59,622 bases of DNA from Paraglaciecola sp. (GTDB lineage: Bacteria > Pseudomonadota > Gammaproteobacteria > Enterobacterales > Alteromonadaceae): positions 1 through 59,622 of the forward strand of contig JAACSL010000025.1 of NCBI GenBank assembly GCA_009993955.1. Direction: 5' to 3'. Numbering within the stretch: position 1 is the stretch's first letter; each line of letters opens with the position of its first letter. The translations under genes were made by a program, and so were the position numbers. Below, in pieces: positions 27,474 through 34,818 of the stretch. Below the pieces are notes generated by a model that saw only the letters and a program-made list of their open reading frames with translations, searched no databases and had not been told where the DNA came from.

Positions 27474-28226
27474 GTGAGCGATGAGCGGATTTTTGTAGAA
27501 AGCCAAGTGTTTTTGCAGGATGTGCTGGGGCTTGAACAAATCCTGCACATGTTTGATCTGTTGCCAGATATTATCTTCTGGATCAAAAATGCCGATAGCC
27601 AAATCGTGTATGCCAACCAGCAGTTTGTCCAGCACATTGGCCTGCACTCCCTACAACAAGTAGTGGGCAAGTCAGATGCGGCTTTTTTCCCACCACACAT
27701 CGCGCGGCAATTCATTAACGATGATCTCAGTGTGATGAATGGTCAAAGCATCACTGATCGTATTGAATTGAATATGTTGAAAACAGGCGATTTTGCCTGG
27801 TTTTCTACCTCTAAACGCCCGCTGTATAGTCAAAATAGGATGATTGTTGGCAGTTATGGTTTTACGCAACTTCTGACCAAAACCTCACAGGTTTTGTCGA
27901 GTATTGATGCGATTAAAGCCCCGGTGGAATACGTGCGCAAAAATTATCATACTGACATAGCAGTACATGAACTAGCAGACCTTGCCTTTTTATCGGTAAG
28001 CGCCCTTGAGCGCCGTTTTAAAAAATATTTAGCCAAGACCCCTAAACAGTTTATTAACGAAATTCGTCTGGAAAATGCGCGACGTTTGCTGATTGAAACC
28101 AAGCTACCCATTATGGAAATAGCTTTTCGCTGTGGCTTCTCTGAACACAGCTATTTTAGTCGTCAGTTCAAAACTCTGTTTGGTATCCTGCCATCACAGA
28201 TTCGCGAGACCTTGTATCAACATTAG
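27474..28226 (+). CDS. PAS-domain AraC-family transcription regulator
   Basis: Regulator of 250 residues that joins an N-terminal PAS domain (about 20-135; PDIIFWIKNADSQIVYANQQF, VVGKSDAAFFP) to a C-terminal AraC/XylS double helix-turn-helix (about 150-245; IAVHELADLAFLSVSALERRF, IMEIAFRCGFSEHSYFSRQFK). It begins with GTG, preceded by GGA about 9 bases upstream. The PAS ligand is unknown. It is divergent from the TIM-barrel gene and may control it (inference). Confidence 0.88.
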   Translation: MSDERIFVESQVFLQDVLGLEQILHMFDLLPDIIFWIKNADSQIVYANQQFVQHIGLHSLQQVVGKSDAAFFPPHIARQFINDDLSVMNGQSITDRIELNMLKTGDFAWFSTSKRPLYSQNRMIVGSYGFTQLLTKTSQVLSSIDAIKAPVEYVRKNYHTDIAVHELADLAFLSVSALERRFKKYLAKTPKQFINEIRLENARRLLIETKLPIMEIAFRCGFSEHSYFSRQFKTLFGILPSQIRETLYQH

Positions 28227-28307
28227 CGCTTAATTTTATTGGCTGTGCATAAGTTTCACTTAAGCGGCCAAGATTAAGATGGCCGTTTGCCCCATTGGAA
28301 CCAAAAA

Positions 28308-29966
28308 ATGCCTATAAGTTTTGCCAAGCAACTCATGCAAACACCCAAAACTTGGTTTGCCCAATATACGATTACTCCCGTCGTCTTGTTGCTGCTCGTA
28401 AGTTTGTTTGTCACCCTCAGCGGAAATTTGACCTTTTTCAAACAAGTTACTGAGGTTTATCCTGTCTCCAATCATCTTGGGTTTTTATTGGCTTTGCTGC
28501 TCATTGTATTTGCCATCATCAGTTTGCTACTTGTTGTATTGCAGTTCCTTATGCCACTAAAGTGGGCCAGCGGTTTAGTTATGATCATCGCGGTGTTTTG
28601 TGCGTATTTCGCCGATAATTTTGGTGTGGTCATTGATGTAGACATGATCCGCAACACCCTGCAAACCAATGTAAGTGAAGCCAGTGATTTGATGACTTTC
28701 GGGCTGCTGGCAAGAGTTATCTTTTTAGCCCTTTTACCCACTTACATTGTGTTTATGTTGCCGCTACGCTCAAAGGCTAAGCACAACGTTTGGCAACGCA
28801 AACTCAAACCTATGTTACTGCTGGCGGTGGCGATTTTACTGCTGATGCTCGCCACTATCATGAGTGTCAGCGCTAATTTCAGCAGTTTTATTCGTGAGCA
28901 CAAACCCCTGCGATATTACATCAACCCCATTCATCCGATTTATTCCGGGATCCGTTATGTCAGTGCTCAATTCAGCAACGAAACAGCGCATGATTTTGTT
29001 GAATTAACAAGTTATGCTCGTCAGTCACAGACCTCTCCCTTAAAGCGGGTGGTGATCATGGTGGTGGGGGAAACCGCGCGCAGCGATCACTTTGGACTAT
29101 ATGGCTATAGTCGGCAAACAACACCGCTGCTTAGTCAACAAACAAATCTTGTGCATTACCCCAATATCGTTTCCTGCGGTACATCTACGGCGATTTCTGT
29201 TCCTTGCATGTTTTCCTTGTTTGACCGTGAAGATTTTGATGTGGGGCAGTCACACTTTACCGAAAACGTTGTAGACGTTTTGGCGAAAGCCAACGTGAGC
29301 GTTTTGTGGCGCGACAATAATTCTGATTCTAAGGGCGTGGCGCTGCGTCAGCAGTTTGAAGACTTTCGTACTAACAACAACAATCCTAACTGCGACATCG
29401 AATGCCGTGACGAAGGTTTGTTAAACGGTTTGCAAACCTATATTGATGCCCAAACAAACGATGTATTGATTGTTTTGCATCAAATGGGCAGCCATGGTCC
29501 GGCTTATTACAAACGTTATCCGCCGGAATTTGAACGTTTCACACCGAGTTGTCAGTCTGCAGAACTATCGAATTGTAGTCAGCAGGAAATCATCAATGCT
29601 TACGACAATACCATTGTTTACACCGATTACTTTTTAACCAAAATCATTACTTTTTTGCAGGGAAATTCTGCTACACAACAAAGCACCATGTTGTATGTGA
29701 GTGATCACGGTGAGTCATTGGGGGAAAAAGGCATTTATTTACATGGCCTGCCCTACGCATTCGCGCCGGATGCACAAACTCATGTGCCTATTTTGTTATG
29801 GACCAGTGAAAATTCAAATATCGATATCGAATCAACACAAGTTTTGAGTCAGGCCGCTAATTCTCACGATGCCGTAGCGCCCACATTGCTGCAGTTATTC
29901 GCTGTAGAGAGTGATGCCCCTGCCAGCAAGTCATCCCCATTGATAACATTAAAGACGCCGAATTAG
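28308..29966 (+). CDS. eptA: Phosphoethanolamine transferase (EptA family)
   Basis: Inner-membrane enzyme of about 552 residues whose relatives move phosphoethanolamine from phosphatidylethanolamine to lipid A, lowering surface charge and polymyxin binding. Five membrane helices lie in the first ~200 residues, then a periplasmic sulfatase-like domain. Visible catalytic features are the metal-ligand Glu in VVGETARSD, the nucleophile Thr in CGTSTAISVPCMFS, and the Asp/His pair in SDHGESLGE. Paired cysteines stabilise the soluble domain. The start at 28308 is favoured by GGAA 8 bases upstream; the TTG at 28287 is weaker. The acceptor could also be another glycolipid. Confidence 0.92.
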   Translation: MPISFAKQLMQTPKTWFAQYTITPVVLLLLVSLFVTLSGNLTFFKQVTEVYPVSNHLGFLLALLLIVFAIISLLLVVLQFLMPLKWASGLVMIIAVFCAYFADNFGVVIDVDMIRNTLQTNVSEASDLMTFGLLARVIFLALLPTYIVFMLPLRSKAKHNVWQRKLKPMLLLAVAILLLMLATIMSVSANFSSFIREHKPLRYYINPIHPIYSGIRYVSAQFSNETAHDFVELTSYARQSQTSPLKRVVIMVVGETARSDHFGLYGYSRQTTPLLSQQTNLVHYPNIVSCGTSTAISVPCMFSLFDREDFDVGQSHFTENVVDVLAKANVSVLWRDNNSDSKGVALRQQFEDFRTNNNNPNCDIECRDEGLLNGLQTYIDAQTNDVLIVLHQMGSHGPAYYKRYPPEFERFTPSCQSAELSNCSQQEIINAYDNTIVYTDYFLTKIITFLQGNSATQQSTMLYVSDHGESLGEKGIYLHGLPYAFAPDAQTHVPILLWTSENSNIDIESTQVLSQAANSHDAVAPTLLQLFAVESDAPASKSSPLITLKTPN

Positions 29967-29971
29967 GCGTC
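29951..29971 (-). terminator. Weak terminator between convergent eptA and the GT39 gene
   Basis: GACGCC (29954-29959) and GGCGTC (29966-29971) form a 6-bp stem with a 6-base loop, overlapping the eptA stop codon. On the minus strand the stem is followed by TTTAATG, so it fits best as the end of the GT39 transcript. Confidence 0.5.
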
Positions 29972-29998
29972 GTTGTCATACACATTTACTGCTGATAG

Positions 29999-31738
29999 TT
30001 AATCACGCACAGCGGTGTGAGAGGTACTAAACGTGCGAGCTGGGGCTTCTGGATCGGGGCAAGCAGATAAACGGCTTGCCGTAGTTAACAACACCCAATT
30101 AACCCGGTGGGCATAACCTAGATCAATGGCAAGGTCAGGGTTGAAACAAGCCAAGATCTCCGTTTTATCCATTACAATGACTTTATCTTTATCGTCGCCT
30201 TGCCACTGCCACGCCACGCTCAGTTGTTGTGGCAGCAGGGTATGATAACCAAAATGGGTGACGGGATAAGGTGAGAATAAAATAAACTGCTCCGACATAC
30301 CGACCAACGCCATTTGTGTATTGGCGTTCACATGCTGCGCTACTGCAGCTAAAATGGCTTTGGGGGTTTTGACTGGGCTCAGCAGGGCATAGCCCCACGT
30401 GCTGTAAATGATCCAAAGACTGGCAATAAATAGCGGCCAACTGACCATTCGCCAGCGTTTCACTGTTAGCATGCAAATGATGACACCTAAGCCCCCCACA
30501 CACAGTAAAAATGCCCAAGGAGAAACCTCGTATTCTGCCATCAGTTTGACGGTTGCTTTTACTTCTGCCAAGCCAGCCACAGCAAGCATCAGCAACAATA
30601 GTGACAGCAAACACGTGACACTCCATACCAGCCACTGCGGCCCACGTTTTTGCATAATATCACGCACATAGGGTGCGATAATCAGTGTGAGCATCGGTAG
30701 AGCAGGCAAGATATACACGCCGCGCTTGCCGGGGCTTGCGCTAAAGAAAATGAGTACCAACACGATCCATGCAAGGGGCAAGATAATCCGGTAATCCAGT
30801 TTTTGTATCGCGGCTTTCCACGGTTTCACCAACCATGGCAACAGTAAACTGACGGGCAGCCAAAAGATGGGCACAACTGACACAAAATAGTACCAAAAGG
30901 GTTTAATGTGATGCCAAGAGTCGGCATAACGTGTCACCGTTTGACGGAAAAGTATGTTATCGCGATAGCCAAAGTAAAGAGGGGTTTGAGTATGTTCTAC
31001 CAATAACAACATGGGCACAAACCACAAAGCAATCGCCGCCAACATCACGATGGGTCCTAACCAAAACAGCCAAGTATGCGAGATTGTCGGCGCACTGGGG
31101 TTGGGTCGTTTAAAGATCTGCAGTACGGCAAAGGGCAATAACATCAACAGGGGTAAAAACCCTACACCTTTGGTGATCACACCGATGCCCATGAAAAACC
31201 ACGCCATGAAATACCATCGCCAGCGTCCGTCGATTAACAAAAATCGCAACAAGCCGTAGCAGCCAAGGGTAATCCAGCAACACACCATGGCATCGATTTG
31301 TGCTGTTTTGGCCTGCAAAGTAAATTGCAGACTGAACAGCAAGAGTAAACCCGCATACAATCCTACTTGATTGGACCACAATTGCCGTCCTAGGGTGTAA
31401 ACGAGATAAAGGGTAAGCAAACCGCACAGTGCACTGGGTAGCAAAAAAGCAAGCTTAATTGACCCCGTTAGCCAGTAAAATAGGGCAATTGACCACATAA
31501 AAACAGGGGGTTTGTCAGGGTAGAGCTCACCGCCTCGGGTAGGAAAAAACCACTCACCTGATTTAACCATTTCAATGGAAACTTGGGCAAAACGTGGTTC
31601 ATCTGCTGGCCAAGGGTCACGCAAACCTAAGCCAACAAAAATCAACGCCAAGGCTAAGCCAAATAAACACCATAAATTTTGGCGATGTTCGTGACCAACA
31701 TTGCTCAACCATTGAAACCATGAAGACGTTGTATGCAT
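29999..31738 (-). CDS. ArnT-like glycosyltransferase, family 39
   Basis: Polytopic membrane glycosyltransferase of 579 residues that would use a polyprenyl-phosphate sugar as donor. The first periplasmic loop has the acidic signature DPWPADEPRFAQ and RGGELYPDKPPVF, as in ArnT/PMT enzymes. About 11-12 hydrophobic segments follow, then a soluble C-terminal part. ArnT puts aminoarabinose on lipid A, but the genes for making that sugar (arnABDEF) are not here, so the sugar is unknown. It is the last of three genes with a GT2 enzyme and a VTT protein. Confidence 0.87.
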   Translation of the reverse strand: MHTTSSWFQWLSNVGHEHRQNLWCLFGLALALIFVGLGLRDPWPADEPRFAQVSIEMVKSGEWFFPTRGGELYPDKPPVFMWSIALFYWLTGSIKLAFLLPSALCGLLTLYLVYTLGRQLWSNQVGLYAGLLLLFSLQFTLQAKTAQIDAMVCCWITLGCYGLLRFLLIDGRWRWYFMAWFFMGIGVITKGVGFLPLLMLLPFAVLQIFKRPNPSAPTISHTWLFWLGPIVMLAAIALWFVPMLLLVEHTQTPLYFGYRDNILFRQTVTRYADSWHHIKPFWYYFVSVVPIFWLPVSLLLPWLVKPWKAAIQKLDYRIILPLAWIVLVLIFFSASPGKRGVYILPALPMLTLIIAPYVRDIMQKRGPQWLVWSVTCLLSLLLLMLAVAGLAEVKATVKLMAEYEVSPWAFLLCVGGLGVIICMLTVKRWRMVSWPLFIASLWIIYSTWGYALLSPVKTPKAILAAVAQHVNANTQMALVGMSEQFILFSPYPVTHFGYHTLLPQQLSVAWQWQGDDKDKVIVMDKTEILACFNPDLAIDLGYAHRVNWVLLTTASRLSACPDPEAPARTFSTSHTAVRD

Positions 31739-31765
31739 AGTTATGCCATGTAGAATATGAAATAT

Positions 31766-32479
31766 TTATGGATTGGTGGGAGACAGTTCACTGTTATCCT
31801 CATCCAACATACGCGCGGCTTTATACTGTTTGTATAGACGCAAACTTAGGGCCGCAGAAATAATAAACAGGATGCCACTGAGGACAATTTTCCAGACTGA
31901 CATCACCACAATACCTTTACCCATAAGCGCAAAAATGGCCATTTGCGGCACATAGCCAAGACATGAACCAACAATAAAAGGTAAAGCTTTGACTTGGGTC
32001 ACACCCGCCACTAAGTTAGTGACTAAATTGTTACCCACCGGTAGAAGGCGGATGACAATGGTTTTCGACAAAGGATCATCTTGCAGGAAGCGATTCACTT
32101 TTTGAATTTTTTTGGCAAAGCGTTGGTTGATGATGGGGCGCCCCACCTGACGAGAAAAGTGAAAGCTACATATACAGCCTAGTGTGACGGCGAAGGTTGA
32201 TAGTAGACAGCCATTCACAAAACCAAAGGCATAGCCCCCTAAAAAGGCAATCATTTGGCGTGGTGCGCCTACCGCACTGGTCAATGCGCCAATGCTTAAA
32301 AACACCAACATGCCGCTCCAACCGCTATTGCGGATGTGCACATCTACCCAATTTTTATTTAATACTTCGTTAAAGGGTAACTGACTCAGTAGGATACCGG
32401 CGACACAGCAGATGACGAGAAGCCGTAAGCTACTTTTGAACCATGAGGTGCGTAATAAAGGTAACAAAACCTTAATCAT
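31766..32479 (-). CDS. VTT-domain (TVP38/TMEM64, DedA-like) membrane protein
   Basis: Membrane protein of about 237 residues with the VTT hallmark regions (GAPRQMIAFLGGYAFG, RLLPVGNNLVTNLVAGVT, LGYVPQM). DedA/VTT proteins are implicated in lipid carrier or phospholipid scrambling and recycling. The ATG at 32479 overlaps the stop of the upstream GT2 gene by 8 bases; the TTG at 32500 is less likely. Sitting between a polyprenyl-phosphate glycosyltransferase and a GT39 enzyme, it could help the lipid-linked sugar cross the membrane (inference). Confidence 0.87.
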   Translation of the reverse strand: MIKVLLPLLRTSWFKSSLRLLVICCVAGILLSQLPFNEVLNKNWVDVHIRNSGWSGMLVFLSIGALTSAVGAPRQMIAFLGGYAFGFVNGCLLSTFAVTLGCICSFHFSRQVGRPIINQRFAKKIQKVNRFLQDDPLSKTIVIRLLPVGNNLVTNLVAGVTQVKALPFIVGSCLGYVPQMAIFALMGKGIVVMSVWKIVLSGILFIISAALSLRLYKQYKAARMLDEDNSELSPTNP

Positions 32480-33197
32480 TGGGATGAACAATTTCGGCAA
32501 GTTTAACCCGTCGTTGCAACCACATTACCCCTAACATATCCACCAAACCTACACCCAAGCGACCCAACATATTGTATTTTGATACACCAAATTGGCGGTC
32601 GAGATGGTTCACTTCAACCACCACTATATGCCCACCTAAACGTCGAACCAAGGCTGGCAAAAAACGGTGCATGTGATTGAAATAGGGCAAGGTTAAAAAC
32701 GTGGTGCGGGGCAGGGCTTTTAAACCACAACCAGTATCTGGTGTGCCATCATGTAAGAGTGTACTGCGTACTTTGTTGGCAATTTTTGATTGGAAACGCT
32801 TCCAGGCCGTGTCTTTACGATTTTTACGGTAGCCGGCAATGCAAAAATGACTATTGGCAGGCTGTAACTTGGCTTGTTTGATTAAATTTGGAATATCTGC
32901 TGGATCGTTTTGACCATCTGCGTCTAGGGTAACGATAAGCGCTCCTGCCGCAAACTTCACGCCAGTATGAATAGCCGTGCTTTGTCCCACCGAAAAGCGA
33001 TGTTTAACTGGTTTGATTTGGCTTAAACCTTGCGAGATTAAACGCTGGAGTTCAGCATAGGTGGCATCGTCGCTGCCGTCGTCGACATAGACAATTTCAA
33101 AACTCACCAAACCGTTTAGTGCAGCAACAATGCCCCTTATCACGGGTTCAACATTGTCCTGTTCATTTTTTGCTGGAATAACGACTGATACTTCCAT
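32472..33197 (-). CDS. Glycosyltransferase family 2 (polyprenyl-phosphate sugar synthase-like)
   Basis: Cytoplasmic GT-A enzyme of 241 residues similar to dolichyl-phosphate mannose synthase and the ArnC catalytic domain. It starts MEVSVVIPAKNEQDN and has IVYVDDGSDDAT and the metal-binding VTLDADGQNDP, but lacks the two C-terminal membrane helices of ArnC. It probably charges a polyprenyl phosphate with a sugar for the GT39 enzyme two genes on. It is first in the three-gene run, with a perfect palindrome about 170 bases upstream. Confidence 0.9.
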   Translation of the reverse strand: MEVSVVIPAKNEQDNVEPVIRGIVAALNGLVSFEIVYVDDGSDDATYAELQRLISQGLSQIKPVKHRFSVGQSTAIHTGVKFAAGALIVTLDADGQNDPADIPNLIKQAKLQPANSHFCIAGYRKNRKDTAWKRFQSKIANKVRSTLLHDGTPDTGCGLKALPRTTFLTLPYFNHMHRFLPALVRRLGGHIVVVEVNHLDRQFGVSKYNMLGRLGVGLVDMLGVMWLQRRVKLAEIVHPND

Positions 33198-33367
33198 TGC
33201 TTATCTCACGCAGAGTGCTTGGTATGAAGTCCTGTAGCTCACATACTGGCACAACTATATTAATGGGTGCTTAAAGCTACCCAACTTTTCAATAAAGCGG
33301 CAGCAAAAAAGACCTTGGTTTATGATCGTGCATAATACCCTATGTTTGCCTCAGGAAGGGTCAAAAA

Positions 33368-33384
33368 ATGCAAATAATTTGCAT
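33368..33384. promoter_or_regulatory. Perfect 17-bp palindrome upstream of the GT2 gene
   Basis: ATGCAAAT-A-ATTTGCAT is a fully symmetric 8-1-8 site, 171 bases before the GT2 start. Its layout resembles the symmetry of Fur sites, and the ATGCAAAT and ATTTGCAT halves also flank the Fur-like box before the siderophore receptor. The regulator is not known. Confidence 0.45.
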
Positions 33385-33439
33385 ATTAACGGCATAAAAT
33401 ACAGGGTAGTTTTACCTAGCCGACTAGCTTAGTTACCGA

Positions 33440-34486
33440 TTACCGTTGTACTGGGGCAAGAGCCTGAGTTGAATCACGCAGAACAAGCTTGGGTAAGTAA
33501 TGTTGATGACTGATGATTTTGCTGGCAGTTTGTTGGCGCTGAGCAACAATATTGCGGATCAGAAAATTAGTGGCTTGGCGGGCAATATCTCGTGTTGGTT
33601 GGGCCGCAGTGGTAAGTTTAGGGATCGTTTGCCGAGAGAAGGGGCTGTCTTCAAAACCCGCTATAGACAACTGTTCTGGTACCTTAACCCCATTCAAGCG
33701 GGCGGCAAACAATGCCCCTGCCGCAATTTCATCGTTACAAGCAAAAATAGCGGTGGGTGGATTGGACAACGCCAACAACTGTTGCGCACCTTTGACCCCT
33801 GAATCAAATGAATACTGGCCGTCTATCAACCAAGTAGGATCCACCAGCAACTGATGACGTTGCATGGCGTTGATAAAACCTTGTTGTCGCTCAAACGTTG
33901 AACGGTGATCTTTTTCACCACTGATAAAGGCAATTTTTTTATGCTGTTGGGCAATCAAATGTTCGGTGATGGTCTCGGCCGCTTCACGGTCATGGATCAG
34001 CACACAAGGACTTGCGCTCTGACCAGGCTCTTCTGAACCCGAAACAATGCGGATAAATTGAATATCCAAGTCACTCAATTGCGCCATCATATGTGGATTT
34101 TCCGATAGCGGTGGACAGATGATCAAACCGGATAATTGCGAGCGTTTCACCATTCGTCGAATTTCGTCGATAATGCTTTCATCACTCCCTTCACAGGGGT
34201 GGATTAACAACTCGTAGCCTTTTTCACGACATTCATCAAGAATGCCATTTTGCATATCGATAACATAATAGGCGTTGGGATTGTTATAAATAAAACCCAA
34301 CGAAAATGTGCGTGAACCCGCCAAATTGCGCGCGGCATTGTTTGGGTGATAATTCAATTCGCGTATCGCTTGATTGACTTTTTCTAAGGTGTCTGGCTTG
34401 ACCGAGCCTTCGTTATTAATGACCCGTGAGACGGTTTTAAAAGATACCCCTGCTAAGTCAGCCACATCTTTTATGGTTATTTTCAT
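33440..34486 (-). CDS. nagR: LacI-family regulator of the GlcNAc locus (NagR-like)
   Basis: LacI/GalR-type repressor of about 348 residues. It has an N-terminal helix-turn-helix (ITIKDVADLAGVSFKTVSRVINNEG), the hinge helix NAARNLAG, and a periplasmic-binding-protein-like effector domain (about 60-340). LacI-type NagR replaces NagC in many Alteromonadales GlcNAc loci, and the neighbours and operators support that role. The ATG at 34486 has GGA at proper distance; 34498 is also possible. It is divergent from the TonB receptor, and the operators in between suggest it represses that gene and perhaps itself until a GlcNAc-derived inducer binds. Confidence 0.88.
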   Translation of the reverse strand: MKITIKDVADLAGVSFKTVSRVINNEGSVKPDTLEKVNQAIRELNYHPNNAARNLAGSRTFSLGFIYNNPNAYYVIDMQNGILDECREKGYELLIHPCEGSDESIIDEIRRMVKRSQLSGLIICPPLSENPHMMAQLSDLDIQFIRIVSGSEEPGQSASPCVLIHDREAAETITEHLIAQQHKKIAFISGEKDHRSTFERQQGFINAMQRHQLLVDPTWLIDGQYSFDSGVKGAQQLLALSNPPTAIFACNDEIAAGALFAARLNGVKVPEQLSIAGFEDSPFSRQTIPKLTTAAQPTRDIARQATNFLIRNIVAQRQQTASKIISHQHYLPKLVLRDSTQALAPVQR

Positions 34487-34637
34487 GCTGTTTTCCATAC
34501 TACAAACTCATGCAAGGCAGAGCGCTTAATAACGCAATTCTACTGAGATAATCGTAAAAGCATAGTATTAGTCCCATGTTAATTTTTTGTATTTATTGTT
34601 TGCCATACGAAAAATCCTGATGTAAATTGCTTACAAA

Positions 34638-34651
34638 TGACAGCGCTGTCA
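34638..34651. promoter_or_regulatory. NagR-like operator 1
   Basis: TGACAGCGCTGTCA is a perfect palindrome (16 bp with flanking A and T) with the central CG usual for LacI-family sites. It lies between the divergent regulator and TonB receptor genes and recurs with one change at two more places in this locus. Confidence 0.85.
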
Positions 34652-34702
34652 TGGTTGTACTAGCTTAGTCTTAACAGCGGTCATTTTTTTAAGAAGGGCA
34701 AA

Positions 34703-34716
34703 TGACAACGCTGTCA
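34703..34716. promoter_or_regulatory. NagR-like operator 2
   Basis: TGACAACGCTGTCA, one base off the perfect palindrome, lies 102 bases before the TonB receptor start. It is identical to the copy at 44015-44028 ahead of the nagK operon. Confidence 0.85.
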
Positions 34717-34818
34717 AACGATACTCAGAACAAATAAAAGATCGTTGGTGTGACAAGTTAAATCATTTGGGGCCACAACTTTGCAAACGCTATTGCAGCG
34801 ATAAATACCAGGTAGGAC

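Larger units (their letters stand above)
34499..34818. other. 320-bp control region between nagR and the TonB receptor
   Basis: No gene is seen here. It carries two copies of the NagR-like palindrome (34638-34651 and 34703-34716), 51 bases apart, plus a looser half-site with GTCATTTT near 34678. No clear -35/-10 pair could be chosen. The spacing would allow looping between repressor dimers. Confidence 0.6.

Noticed and set aside
29999-31738. Calling the GT39 gene arnT
   Set aside because: The fold fits, but no aminoarabinose synthesis genes are nearby, so the donor sugar cannot be assumed.
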